A program made the translations under genes and the position numbers. A stretch of DNA of 64,000 nucleotides from Geminicoccaceae bacterium (GTDB lineage: Bacteria; Pseudomonadota; Alphaproteobacteria; Geminicoccales; Geminicoccaceae), in the NCBI GenBank assembly GCA_028285265.1, contig JANQPX010000068.1:1-64000 (forward strand), in the 5' to 3' direction. The notes below the pieces were generated by a model. It saw only the letters and a list, made by a program, of their open reading frames with translations. It made no database searches and had not been told where the DNA came from. Of this stretch, positions 8,846 through 18,376 are shown one piece after another; the first letter of the stretch is position 1; each line of letters opens with the position of its first letter.

Positions 8846-11194
8846 TCACCCCCGTGACTTTCTGTTTGAGAGCGCCGCTGATAATGCGAGTGCCATAGCG
8901 CTGTCGGCCGGCACAGGCCTTTGCTTGGGCGTTGCTGGCTGAGCCTTGTTGGATGATTGCCGCTTATCCTGAACGCGTTTTTTGGACGGCTTGTTGCTGG
9001 TTTGGAGCTTGGCTGGTTGCGCTATCTCGCTACGCATCGAGAGTGAGATGCGCTTGCGTTTAAGGTCAACCTCCAACACCCGGACTTTGACAACGTCACC
9101 CGCTTTCACGATCTCACTAGGATCTTTAACGAAACGATCGGCGAGTTGCGACACATGAACGAGGCCGTCTTGATGAACGCCAATGTCGACAAAGGCACCG
9201 AAAGCGGCGACGTTTGAAACCGTGCCTTCAAGGACCAGGCCAACCTCGAGATCGTCGAGCTCGTGGATGCCCTCAGCAAAGGTTGCAGTTTTGAATGCTG
9301 GCCTCGGGTCGCGTCCAGGCTTTTCCAACTCGGCAAGGATGTCACGTACGGTTGGAAGGCCAAAGCGATCATCGGCAAACTCCGATGGTTTGATCGCCTT
9401 GAGCGGGCTGCTGTCTTTTGATAGGGACCGAACGTCGCAGCCGCAGGCGGCAACGATGCGAGCCGCGATCGGATAAGCTTCCGGATGGACAGCGGACGCA
9501 TCCAGTGCCTCGTCACCATCGCGGATGCGGAGGAAGCCGGCAGACAGCTCGAAGGCACGTGCGCCAAGACGCGGTACGTTGCGAAGTTCATGCCGCGTGC
9601 GGAAGGGACCGGCTGAATCGCGGTGCTGAACGATCGTCTCAGCAAGGGCAGGTCCGACACCCGAAACACGGGCAAGGAGAGGGGCTGATGCAGTATTGAG
9701 CTCGACACCGACTGCATTGACCGCGTCTTCGACAACTGCATCTAGACCGCGAGCCAGGCGTCCCTGGTCAACATCATGCTGGTATTGCCCAACACCAATA
9801 CTCTTGGGCTCAATTTTGACCAGCTCGGCAAGTGGATCCTGCAAACGGCGTGCGATCGAAACGGCACCGCGCAAACTAACATCGATATTCGGCATCTCGG
9901 CCGCAGCAACGGCTGAGGCCGAGTAGACGGAGGCACCCGCTTCGCTCACCATCACCTTAACTGGGTGAGGTTCTGGCAGCTCATCCAGGAGCTGAGCGAC
10001 CAGGCTGTCAGTCTCACGACTGGCGGTGCCATTGCCAATCGCGATGAGATTGACACCATGAGCTAGGACGAGCCGGCGCAACTCAGTCTTGGCACCTTGA
10101 ACGTCGTTTTTGGGCTGAAACGGGTAGATCGTGGCGGTGTCGAGCAGCTTGCCTGTGGCGTCAACCACGGCGACCTTAACCCCAGTGCGAATGCCGGGAT
10201 CGAGTCCCATGGTCGTTTTGGCACCTGCTGGCGCAGCCAGAAGCAGATCTTTTAGATTGCGTGAAAAGACCCGGATCGCCTCTTCTTCCGCACGCTCGCG
10301 CAGCGTTACCAGAAGATCGCTTGAAAGATGAACCGACAATTTGGCTTGCCAGGTCCATTTGACAACGGAGGTCAACCAAGTTTCGGTGGGATGATCCGAG
10401 GAAGGGTCGATGTTAAAGGCCTCGGCGATCATACCCATAACAGGTTTGATCGGGCCTAGATGGTCTTCATCGATCGAAATCTCGACATTGAGCACACCTT
10501 CTTTGCGCGCTCTGAATAGAGCGAGCGCCCTGTGACTTGGAATCTTCGCCCAGCCTTCGTTAAACTCGAAGTAGTCCCTGTATTTTGCCCCTTCTTCCTC
10601 CTTGCCACTGATCACCTGTGCTCGAACGTCAGCATTGGCCATAAGGTGATTTCGCACCTGCCCAACGAGTTCTGGTGTTTCAGCGAACTGCTCGGCAAGG
10701 ATGTCTCTTGCCCCATCGAGGGCCGCCTTGATATCGGGGACGTCCTCACTGACGAAGGATGCCGCTTCGCTTTCGGGGTCTTTGCCACGATTGGTAAGAA
10801 GGGTTTCTGCTAGTGGCCCAAGACCGCGCTCGATGGCGATCTGCGCTCTTGTCCGCCGCTTTGGCTTGTAGGGCAAGTACAGGTCTTCGAGGACGGCTTT
10901 GGTCGAAGCATGGGTGACCTTCTCAAGCAATTCATCAGTCAATTTACCCTGTGATCTGATCGACTTCAGGATCACATCACGCCTGGACTCAAGCTCGCGC
11001 AAATAGGTCAACCTCTCCTCAAGCTGCCGAAGCTGCCCATCGTCCAATCCGCCGGTGGCCTCTTTGCGATATCGCGCGATGAATGGGACTGTCGATCCAC
11101 AATCCAAGAGCTCTACTGCTACCTTGACCTGTTCGGGCCGAGCAGAGATTTCCGAAGAGATAATTCTTGCTAGATTGTCGCCAACAGATGTCAT
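8846..11194 (-). CDS. tex: Tex-family S1 RNA-binding protein (transcription accessory protein)
   Basis: A 782-aa Tex protein, a conserved nucleic-acid-binding factor linked to transcription and RNA processing. Domains in order: helical Tex N-terminal region (1-about 200, with STVPFIARYRKEATGGLDD), YqgF/RNase H-like domain (about 325-450, MGLDPGIRTGVKVAVVDATG), helix-hairpin-helix region (about 490-560, SGVGPALAETIVQHR) and an S1 domain at about 645-715 (GTVSNVAAFGAFVDIGVHQD...KRISLSMR). A basic tail follows. Length and order match the family fully. It starts with ATG. Chromosomal housekeeping-type gene marking the border of the variable region to the right. Confidence 0.95.
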   Translation of the reverse strand: MTSVGDNLARIISSEISARPEQVKVAVELLDCGSTVPFIARYRKEATGGLDDGQLRQLEERLTYLRELESRRDVILKSIRSQGKLTDELLEKVTHASTKAVLEDLYLPYKPKRRTRAQIAIERGLGPLAETLLTNRGKDPESEAASFVSEDVPDIKAALDGARDILAEQFAETPELVGQVRNHLMANADVRAQVISGKEEEGAKYRDYFEFNEGWAKIPSHRALALFRARKEGVLNVEISIDEDHLGPIKPVMGMIAEAFNIDPSSDHPTETWLTSVVKWTWQAKLSVHLSSDLLVTLRERAEEEAIRVFSRNLKDLLLAAPAGAKTTMGLDPGIRTGVKVAVVDATGKLLDTATIYPFQPKNDVQGAKTELRRLVLAHGVNLIAIGNGTASRETDSLVAQLLDELPEPHPVKVMVSEAGASVYSASAVAAAEMPNIDVSLRGAVSIARRLQDPLAELVKIEPKSIGVGQYQHDVDQGRLARGLDAVVEDAVNAVGVELNTASAPLLARVSGVGPALAETIVQHRDSAGPFRTRHELRNVPRLGARAFELSAGFLRIRDGDEALDASAVHPEAYPIAARIVAACGCDVRSLSKDSSPLKAIKPSEFADDRFGLPTVRDILAELEKPGRDPRPAFKTATFAEGIHELDDLEVGLVLEGTVSNVAAFGAFVDIGVHQDGLVHVSQLADRFVKDPSEIVKAGDVVKVRVLEVDLKRKRISLSMRSEIAQPAKLQTSNKPSKKRVQDKRQSSNKAQPATPKQRPVPADSAMALALSAALSNRKSRG

Positions 11195-11784
11195 CGTGAT
11201 CTTTCATCCTGTGTGTGGTAGACCGTGGAGAAAAATTAGCCCTGGGGCGGTTGCATTGGCTACATGGCAGCGCGAAGAACGTTCGCATCATTGAGCCTCT
11301 GCTTCATTGGACGTCAAATGAGTGCGTGGGCAATAGGACATTCACGGACTGTTGCCATCGGTCTGCATTCACTCCTGACGCCGAAGCTAATCTCTGTTGC
11401 TCGCAACAGTTCTTCTGTAACGGGCGTTGATCGGTCAATCATCTTTTTTAGTTTGATTCTGTCGCCGACCTCTCCTTCGTCAATGGCCACCACCGCACAA
11501 GGCGACTGAACTGTAGGTCGGCCATCCCCGTAGCGCCTGGTCGTCCTTTGACGATACTGAGTTCTTGATGGCCTTGTCCGGTTCGTCTTGCCAGCGAAGA
11601 GAGTTTGCACTGGGCAGGTGAGCGACAGGGCGGTCCTGCCCGACACGCTGGGCGACAACACTTTCGTCCTGGGCAGCACGAACCGCTTCCAGGTGAAACT
11701 CGAAGATAGCGTCGGCGCTGCGGTGATCTCCTACAACTCGATCGAGCTCGTCGACGACACGCGCTGGCATCATCTCCTGGACGT
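11195..11784. other. Gene graveyard with a possible LamG-like fragment
   Basis: No intact gene. On the plus strand, 11600-11788 stays open and ends FVLGSTNRFQVKLED...VDDTRWHHLLDV-stop, which resembles the strand-rich core and WHH motif of LamG/concanavalin-like domains, but it has no start and is too short to be sure. Overlapping open frames on both strands come from the high GC content and look non-coding. Confidence 0.25.
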
Positions 11785-11885
11785 GTGAGCGCGCGGGTCG
11801 GCTCGCCTGTGCAGCGCCGGACGAGGTCCCGCGCCTGCATGTGCTGCGGACGGTCGTTCGAGAGCGAGGGCGCGCACAGAGGCCG
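11785..11885 (+). pseudogene. Fragment of a short zinc-finger protein
   Basis: From GTG at 11785 the frame reads SRACMCCGRSFESEGAH, the first half of a small alphaproteobacterial zinc-ribbon protein family whose usual continuation is an RLCxxC knuckle. Here the second Cys pair is absent and the frame runs into sequence that belongs, on the other strand, to another gene fragment. A remnant, not a functional gene. Confidence 0.3.
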
Positions 11886-12125
11886 CTTACCGAAGAACAC
11901 GGGTCGCCGTATCTTCTACTCCGACCGCTTGCCGGCCTCGACGGAGAAGCCCAGCTCGGAAAGGTCCGGCCGGAGCATGGTCAGCACCTCGTCGCTCGTC
12001 AGACCCTTCGCCAGGTCGCGCGTCGAGATCTCCGCCTCGTGCCGCTCGAAGAACCCAACCAGGTCCGGCAAGAAGTCGGCGGGGCTCTCGGTTCGGGGGA
12101 ACGTCGCAAACCTGATGGCAGATAT
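11860..12125 (-). pseudogene. Remnant of a conserved protein resembling a nuclease-like family, broken by an amber stop
   Basis: On the minus strand the frame reads FLPDLVGFFERHEAEISTRD, then SSDEVL-like SDEVLTMLRPDLSELGFSVE, AGKRSE, a TAG at 11916-11918, and continues in the same frame as KIRRPVFFGKR. The join GFxVExGKxxxxKIRRPVxFG is a recognisable pattern of an uncharacterised family often found near restriction or defence genes (my recollection, not tested). The sequence after FFGKR is unrelated. So the gene is truncated at both ends and carries a stop. Confidence 0.4.
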
Positions 12126-12510
12126 TGGCAGCCGGGAACGTATGGCAATTCTGGCGGCTACCGACCGCCGGCACCCGAAACGATCATTCCTACCTCGGCC
12201 GCTCTGGCTCCGCTCCGCCAGCCTGCCCGACGCAGCAAGCATTTTGACCTGCACCTAACATTGCGCATGGCACCATTGTCGGGGGCAGGTCAGTGTTTTC
12301 AGCGCTGACTAGGTCCCGGAAATGGATGAAATCGTAGGTGCGGACAACCCGGGTCTGATTGTCCCAGTCCTCCGGCGCCTTGCCGTGAGGCATCGGTGAA
12401 GCGCCGAAGCTTTTCGCCCCGCCTGAACGCAGTTGGGGAGCCAGTTCGAGCATATCAGCTCATGGAAGTCCGCAACGCCATCTATCGAAGATGAGGCTCG
12501 TGCGTCCCCA
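12126..12510. other. Stretch without an intact gene
   Basis: About 385 bases downstream of the exported beta-barrel-like gene. A minus-strand open frame (12190-12453) contains a protein-like piece, GKAPEDWDNQTRVVRTYDFI, which may be another fragment, but I do not recognise it. No terminator with a T-run seen. Confidence 0.25.
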
Positions 12511-13959
12511 TCAGTTCGAGCCCCCTCCGAGCGAAATCCCAGATTGTTCAGAGAAGCCGATGCGAATGGATCCCAATATAAACGATTGGTCTTCTCCTCC
12601 TCCCTCATCAGTGCCTATCGAAAAATTGAGGAACAGATCGTCCGACACTTTGAACTCGCTGCCCACGGCGTATCGGAAATAGTCATCATCATCTATCCCT
12701 TTCCGATCGGCATCGACATAGCCGACATCAGCATAGACCCGCATGTCCGGCGGCTGGTTCTTGTCCTCCTCGAATAGATAGAATCCGCCTCGTAACTGTC
12801 CTGCAAGCAAAATGGTATCTTGCTCGAAAGCATCCGCGGACAAATCCGTGTCGTTGACGACCTCGTCCGAACGGTAGCGTACATGTGCAATGATCTGTGC
12901 GCTGTCCCTGAATGTCCGGCTTTCTTCAAAACCATAGGCAAGCGACGCATAAAGCGCGGCGCCGCTCCACTCGAGGTCGTCATAGCTTCCGGAAGTGCTT
13001 ACCCAGGTCGGCGCTATCCCCAGAGCGAACGATGAGGCGTTCCAGCTCGCCTTTTCGAAGTCCTTCCGGCAGCTGTCTGCCCTAGCCAACACACCAGTCA
13101 AGACTGGCGCAAATCGTCCTATAAGCTCGTCATATCTTACGATGTGTTCTTGCTTCTTCAAAAGCCTGATCTTTTCTGCTGGCCATTTGGCTGCGTCAGG
13201 GATGCCCCTGTCGAACGCCTCTGCCAGTTTTGGATCAGACCGATAGAGGTCCTCTTCAAGCTCTTGTGCCACGACACCGAGATCAGCAGCTATTTCCGTG
13301 ACAAGCACGAACAATTCGGCACTGAGCTCTCCAAGTTTCAGACCGGCATCTTCGTTGTTTTTCCCAGGTAGGAAGATGTCTTGATAAAAACATTCGAGAA
13401 CGGTCCGACTGCCGTCCGGCGCCTTTCGAAGTTCGAGCTTCAGGTCTCCATCTTCATCTGTGTCAAGCGATCCATCGTCGGTTCTCTCAAACGTCCCTCT
13501 ATAGGGATCGCCTCGATCCCAGGGAACCCACCTGAAGCTGAGAGCAGCGGCGACGCCACTGTCATCACCACCGCCGATCGTGCTTGTGGCGGCCGAAAAT
13601 TCGGTTCTTGTCAAATTTCTGAGAACGACATCGTCGTTATAGTCTTCGGCCGTAACATCGGTCCAAAGAAGAACCGGCGTCGTATCGACGGCCACGCCGG
13701 CGGCCAATGACCCTGATCCGGCACTGCCGTTCAACAGACCAAATGCCAGTTCACGCGGCGTTTTGGGCCTGATGACAGTTTCCGGCGTCACCCCAAGGAC
13801 CGCGAATGCCGGTGAGTCGGGTATGGACAGGTTGCCGGCAAGGGCGTCCAGGCTGTTTTCCAGCGGGTTCTTGGGATCGTCCGCCTGGGCGGGGCTGATG
13901 AAGAAGGCCCACATGCAACATGCTGCGACGACCCTAGTCGACTTATCCCTCGATTTCAT
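12511..13959 (-). CDS. Exported beta-barrel-like outer-membrane protein, unknown function
   Basis: 482 aa. An N-terminal signal peptide is visible (residues 1-27, VVAACCMWAFFISPAQA). Residues about 30-180 are a mixed domain; about 200-300 is helical with several acidic helices; from about 310 to the end there are alternating hydrophobic/aromatic strands (FALGIAPTWVSTSGSYDDLEWSG spread over two strands, ALYASLAYGF, ILLAGQLRGGFYLF, MRVYADVGYVDAD, LFLNFSIGTD, SFILGSIRIGFS) typical of an outer-membrane barrel. It follows the 131-aa gene with a 1-base gap and must be co-transcribed with it. The pair diverges from the TIR-STAND gene. Whether it belongs to that system is inference. Confidence 0.6.
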   Translation of the reverse strand: MKSRDKSTRVVAACCMWAFFISPAQADDPKNPLENSLDALAGNLSIPDSPAFAVLGVTPETVIRPKTPRELAFGLLNGSAGSGSLAAGVAVDTTPVLLWTDVTAEDYNDDVVLRNLTRTEFSAATSTIGGGDDSGVAAALSFRWVPWDRGDPYRGTFERTDDGSLDTDEDGDLKLELRKAPDGSRTVLECFYQDIFLPGKNNEDAGLKLGELSAELFVLVTEIAADLGVVAQELEEDLYRSDPKLAEAFDRGIPDAAKWPAEKIRLLKKQEHIVRYDELIGRFAPVLTGVLARADSCRKDFEKASWNASSFALGIAPTWVSTSGSYDDLEWSGAALYASLAYGFEESRTFRDSAQIIAHVRYRSDEVVNDTDLSADAFEQDTILLAGQLRGGFYLFEEDKNQPPDMRVYADVGYVDADRKGIDDDDYFRYAVGSEFKVSDDLFLNFSIGTDEGGGEDQSFILGSIRIGFSEQSGISLGGGSN

Positions 13960-13960
13960 C

Positions 13961-14356
13961 TCATGTGACTTTCATTGTCGCGCGACCATTGAAAAGGCCG
14001 GTATTGTTTGAATCTTCGAATGTGTCGTTCGGGATTTGCGTTCCATCCTCCTCCAGCGCACAAATATGGCGCTCTCCGCTTGCATCTCTCTGGCTGAACT
14101 GAACGCTAAGGCGAACGGATTGACCCGCGACGATTGGGGGAGCCACGGCCATCCAACCGACGTCGTTACCATCGACTTTGGCCGGCTTAGCTTCGAACTT
14201 GCGCCAATTCTTATCGCCGAAGCTGATGCCCTTGACCTGCAGCAGTTCTCCATCGGACGTCAGCATTGTGCCGAAATACAAACCGGAGTCGCGATCCAAA
14301 ATACGGATTAAGATCTCCGGCTCCCCGAAAGAGGCGTTTAGAATGACGAATTTCAT
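13961..14356 (-). CDS. 131-aa protein of unknown function, first gene of a two-gene unit
   Basis: Starts with ATG at 14356 after a good AGGGGAT ribosome site and ends one base before the start of the exported barrel-like gene, so translation is probably coupled. The protein looks beta-rich (KFVILNASFGEPEILIRILD at the N-terminus, IVAGQSVRLSVQFSQRDASG later) with no signal peptide or membrane span. No family recognised. The 281 bases between it and the TIR-STAND gene at 14638 must hold two divergent promoters; this is what ties the pair to the island. Confidence 0.6.
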   Translation of the reverse strand: MKFVILNASFGEPEILIRILDRDSGLYFGTMLTSDGELLQVKGISFGDKNWRKFEAKPAKVDGNDVGWMAVAPPIVAGQSVRLSVQFSQRDASGERHICALEEDGTQIPNDTFEDSNNTGLFNGRATMKVT

Positions 14357-14637
14357 AAGATATCCCCTTTTTTCGCACTGAAATTGGGGAGAATATTCAC
14401 AAAAGGATTCACACCGTCAAGGTGGAAAACGGCGACGCGATACTCACGTTGAACTTGTTGTTTTGCCGACAAACAGAGTTCCGCGGCAGAATTTGACGGG
14501 AAATGTTCGCGTTCGGCGTCACCGCACTGCTTCTGATATCAGATGCAGCTACCCGTCACCAAGAAATGAATTGAAGAGTCAATAGGATCAGGTAGTAAGT
14601 TAGGTCACGTAATTTCAACAGAAGCGATTTTTCTAAC

Positions 14638-17600
14638 ATGGCTTCAATCTTCATTAGCCACTCCAGCAAGGACAATGAAGCTGCGTCTTCGATGAGAGAC
14701 TGGCTCCAAAGCAGTGCCATTGGGCATGAGAGCCTGTTTTTGGATTTCGACCCTGCGGACGGCATACGAGGCGGCTCGGATTGGAAGCAGGTGCTCTACG
14801 ATCGCCTCTGCCGATGTCAGGCGGTCATCGTTCTGCTGTCCGAGAATTGGCTGGCTTCTAAATGGTGTTTTGCAGAAGCCGTCCAGGCGCGTGGCGCCGG
14901 CAAGCAGCTGATCTTCGCGAAGATAGCGAGTTGCGAGGCGGACCCGGCCTTTTCCGAGTTGCAGCACATTGACCTGACCGGAAATGCCTATCCTTCGAAC
15001 GAAGGCTATGACAGGCTAAAATGCGCTCTGGCCGAAACCTTCGATTTGGTCGGCGATCGTCCACCTTATCCCGGCCTTCCCGCTTTTCAAAAGGACGACG
15101 CGGCTATCTATTTCGGCCGCGAGGAGGAAACACATCAAACTATGGAGATGTTGGAACGGCTGCGCCGCAATCAGCCGTCAGCCAACCGGTTCCTTTTAAT
15201 CTTGGGCGCTTCCGGCTCAGGAAAATCGTCGCTCATGCGGGCCGGCGTGCTCCCGCGTCTCGCGAGCCATCGCTCTCGTTGGCTCGTCGTTCCGCCGTTC
15301 GTCCCAGGCGGCGACCCGCTTGGATCGATGGCCTCCGCTCTCGCGGAGGCCAGTGCCGCCGCGGGCGCGGAGAAGAATGTCGAGAAGCTGAAGTCCGCGC
15401 TCGAATCGGATGAGGGCGGCGATGTCCTTGCGGAGACGCTGGCAAGTTTGCCGCTGCTTGGGCGATGGAGCGAACGCGAGGCGGCCGTCCTGCTCGCCGT
15501 CGACCAGGTGGATGACCTCATTCCGACAAGCGGTGCCACTGTTCACTTTTGGCGCCATCTGCACAAGGCGCTTGATCAAAAAAACGGCAAGATTCTGGCA
15601 TTCGGCACGCTCCGCTCTGACCTGTTCGGAAAATTCCAGGAACATCCCGGTGTCGCGTCCCAAAGGCTAAGTCAGACTGAAAGGCTTCGCTACGAAACGC
15701 TGACGCTGGACCCGCTTCCCCATGATCGTTTCCGCTCGATCATCCTCGGTCCGGCCGAGCGTGTCGGCCTTGAAATCGAGCCGTCACTGGTTGCGAGAAT
15801 GGTCGATGATGCGAAAGCCAGCGATGCGTTACCACTGCTCGCTTTCGTCCTTCATCGGATGTGGACGGACGAACAGATCCGCGCCGATATGAAGTTCGAA
15901 CTCGAGGAATATAAAACCCTTGGCGGTATCGAAACGGCGATACGGCGAGAGGCTGAAGCGGCGCGCGCTCAGTTGATCTCGATGGCAGACGACGCCTCGG
16001 CAACTGACGAGGCGCTCCGCGCGCTCTTCATTCCAGGTCTTGTCGAGCTGAAAGATGAGGGCGTCGTCACCCGTCGAACCGCTCTGCTGAGCGAGCTCCC
16101 CGGCCAGGCGAAGGATCTCATCCGGCCGTTCATCTCGGCGCGTCTGCTTACGATCGATGGAGAAGAAGATCGCGAATGGGTACGCGTTACCCATGAGGCG
16201 ATGTTGCGCAATTGGCCAACCTTGACGCGCTGGATAGAGCAGGATCGCAGCAAGCTGACCATCTTTGCCGAGGTCCGGCGGGATGCCGAGGACTGGGACG
16301 CCGACGACCGCAATAAGGACCGCTTGAACCACAGGGACAGCCGCCTTCAGGTCGCAGAAGATGTCCTGGCCGAGCCACGTTTCTCACGGACCGCGGAAGA
16401 TAGCCCGATCCCATCCTATATACGCGCCTGTCGAGAGGCTACAGACGAAGCACTGCAAGGGTTCGTCGACGCTAATCTTGCGGCGCTTCGCGCGGTTGCC
16501 GAGCAGAATTTTTCACGCGCAAACTTCAACGATCTGCTTGCTGTACGCACGCGGACGCTACCCTGGCGCGACGACGCTGAAGCCTATCTGGAACGCCTTC
16601 AAACCAATTCAGAGGCTTTGCGGTGCCGTGGCGACGAAATTCTTGAGAAAGCTTTTAACATCAACGGGATGACGTTAAACACTCAAGTCGAGGCGCTTAG
16701 GCGGAAAGAACACGCTGCCCCTTTGTGCCAGACCTTCTCGATTACGGCTTTGCCAGCGAAGTATGGAACGGCGCTCCTGCTGGAATATGGAGACGAACAG
16801 TCATCTGAGATCATCTTGTATGGCGGCGGTGCTCCCGGCGCATATCGCAAAACGCTCAAGCCTGCGTTGGAAGCCATCGCTGCACAAAAGAGATTGGACC
16901 GCCCACGCCTCGATCTCATCATCATGCCGCAGCAGGATCAAGAGTATTTGAAAGGGGCCGACGACCTATTTCAGGACCTTAATCGAGCACAGGAGAGTAC
17001 GGACCGTTTTGACATCGATATTGGTGGTTACTGGCACAATCACTTCGCACCAATGGTCGGACCAAATATCGATAATATTTCGAACATACCTCACTGGCCA
17101 TTCAGAGACCGTTCTGCCATTATTGCAAGGTCAATGAACATCCCAGTAAACGAACCATTTGATTATTTTGTGGCTGCTGCAGATACAGGCCCTGCTCGAA
17201 TCACATTTGAGTCTGGCCTTGCGGTAACAATCATGGGTCCGGCACCAGAAGATCTGGAAGCTCTCCACGAGACTTGGCGAAAGCAGGTCGAGAAGAAGTT
17301 CGAGGGCAAAATCATCTCACTGGTTGATCAGATCGGAGGCTTTGTTGAAGGATATTCCAGCACGAAGATTGAACTGATAAGAGCCCCCAGACTCGACACG
17401 GAAAGCATAGGTTTGGATCGCTCGGTTCCAAATCTCTCCAGCATTCTCTCGCTGTTCGAGTTCGGTGGAAAGCGCGTCTTGCTTTGCGCCGATGCAGACG
17501 GTGGCCAGATCATTCGTGGCCTTAAGACGGCAGGCGAGCTGAAGCCAGGCTCCCACGCACAGTTCGATGCCCTGCTGGTGCCGCATTCAGGCTCGGACCG

Positions 17601-17931
17601 CAATGTCAGCCTGGAGTTCTTCCAGCAGGTTCGTGCGGACCACTACATCTTCTCAGCAGATGGAACGCACGGCAATCCTGAACCGCAAACGCTGGACTGG
17701 CTGTTGGAGGCCAGAAAAGGAGACGATCGGCCCTATTCGCTCCATTTCACCTACGACCTGGACGAAATTTCGGAACATAGACATTATCAAGGAGATGACA
17801 GACGCCTGTCGCTTGGGAATGTCCGCAAAAGAATTGAGAACGCCGTCAGGACCGGCCGCATTCGTGGTGTTTTTGCACCTGAAGCCGGCGCATTGGGCGC
17901 GGTCATCTCACTGCTTGACGAGCCAGGTTAG
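14638..17931 (+). CDS. TIR - STAND ATPase - inactive metallo-beta-lactamase-fold protein
   Basis: 1097 aa, three parts. (1) TIR domain, residues 1-135: SIFISHSSKDNE start, and WCFAE with the putative NAD-cleaving Glu80. (2) STAND-type P-loop ATPase: YPGLPAFQKDDAAIYFGREEE linker (145-163 core), Walker A GASGSGKSS (190-198), Walker B VLLAVDQVDD (283-292), then winged-helix/helical region to about 600. This is the nSTAND1 pattern. (3) Residues about 698-1075 align end to end with the free MBL protein at 25188-26330, but the metal motif SHVDADH is PQQDQEY (766-772 region), HHGS is HSGS, and ADAH is ADAD. So the domain keeps the fold but should not bind two metals. STAND proteins are ligand-triggered oligomerising sensors; TIR domains of this kind destroy NAD. 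I infer a bacterial immune receptor. ATG start. Confidence 0.88.
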   Translation: MASIFISHSSKDNEAASSMRDWLQSSAIGHESLFLDFDPADGIRGGSDWKQVLYDRLCRCQAVIVLLSENWLASKWCFAEAVQARGAGKQLIFAKIASCEADPAFSELQHIDLTGNAYPSNEGYDRLKCALAETFDLVGDRPPYPGLPAFQKDDAAIYFGREEETHQTMEMLERLRRNQPSANRFLLILGASGSGKSSLMRAGVLPRLASHRSRWLVVPPFVPGGDPLGSMASALAEASAAAGAEKNVEKLKSALESDEGGDVLAETLASLPLLGRWSEREAAVLLAVDQVDDLIPTSGATVHFWRHLHKALDQKNGKILAFGTLRSDLFGKFQEHPGVASQRLSQTERLRYETLTLDPLPHDRFRSIILGPAERVGLEIEPSLVARMVDDAKASDALPLLAFVLHRMWTDEQIRADMKFELEEYKTLGGIETAIRREAEAARAQLISMADDASATDEALRALFIPGLVELKDEGVVTRRTALLSELPGQAKDLIRPFISARLLTIDGEEDREWVRVTHEAMLRNWPTLTRWIEQDRSKLTIFAEVRRDAEDWDADDRNKDRLNHRDSRLQVAEDVLAEPRFSRTAEDSPIPSYIRACREATDEALQGFVDANLAALRAVAEQNFSRANFNDLLAVRTRTLPWRDDAEAYLERLQTNSEALRCRGDEILEKAFNINGMTLNTQVEALRRKEHAAPLCQTFSITALPAKYGTALLLEYGDEQSSEIILYGGGAPGAYRKTLKPALEAIAAQKRLDRPRLDLIIMPQQDQEYLKGADDLFQDLNRAQESTDRFDIDIGGYWHNHFAPMVGPNIDNISNIPHWPFRDRSAIIARSMNIPVNEPFDYFVAAADTGPARITFESGLAVTIMGPAPEDLEALHETWRKQVEKKFEGKIISLVDQIGGFVEGYSSTKIELIRAPRLDTESIGLDRSVPNLSSILSLFEFGGKRVLLCADADGGQIIRGLKTAGELKPGSHAQFDALLVPHSGSDRNVSLEFFQQVRADHYIFSADGTHGNPEPQTLDWLLEARKGDDRPYSLHFTYDLDEISEHRHYQGDDRRLSLGNVRKRIENAVRTGRIRGVFAPEAGALGAVISLLDEPG

Positions 17932-17934
17932 GAC

Positions 17935-18290
17935 ACCGTTTCGTTCGGCTGGTCCTCCGGCTCGGCTGCACAGCACGTTGAGCCGGTGGCGCTGGAGACT
18001 TGACATTCAGCCGATCAAATCGTCGGCTCAAGGACAGATCGACATCGTGCCAGACGTTACGGGCTAAAGTTTTTCGGAACCGGCGGATGGTGCGTGAAGA
18101 AACACCGCAAGAATCAGCTTCGCTGGCGCAAGTTTTCGATCGGCCTCGATCCGAACAACGTCGAGATCGTGGCGCACAAGCTGACCGATAGCGATGTCGG
18201 CGACCCGGACCAGGTTGCGCCTTTGCTTGAGGCAAGTGGTGTCCGGCACTTTTTCGCTGATGGCACCTATGACAAGATCCGATTTATGAG
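17935..18290 (+). mobile_element. IS5-family transposase remnant, frameshifted
   Basis: Directly after the TIR-STAND stop, one frame reads RLHSTLSRWRWRLDI then GQIDIVPDVTG; a frameshift at about 18057-18062 moves to LKFFGTGGWCVKKHRKNQLR, WRKFSIGLDPNNVEIVAHKL, TDSDVGDPDQVAPLL and HFFADGTYDKI. This is the DDE core of IS5-type transposases (VDSTGLKVFGxGEW...KxHxxxxWRKLHLxVD...ADxAYD). N- and C-terminal parts and any terminal repeats are gone. It separates the first gene of the island from the rest and may have cut an original operon. Confidence 0.8.
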
Positions 18291-18376
18291 ACTGCGCACC
18301 GATATCAGGCCGATGATGATGCGGCGCATCCTAGGACCGCGCCGTTGGATCTTACATCGATTGGAGTAAAATAACG

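Noticed and set aside
11785..12308. Several overlapping open frames of 95-157 codons on both strands
   Set aside because: They are products of high GC content; apart from the zinc-finger and GFxVExGK fragments they show Arg/Pro/Ser-rich nonsense.
14638..15045. SEFIR or Toll-receptor domain of eukaryotic origin
   Set aside because: The sequence has the usual bacterial TIR pattern (FISHSSKDNE, WCFAE) fused to a bacterial STAND module, so no eukaryotic source is needed.
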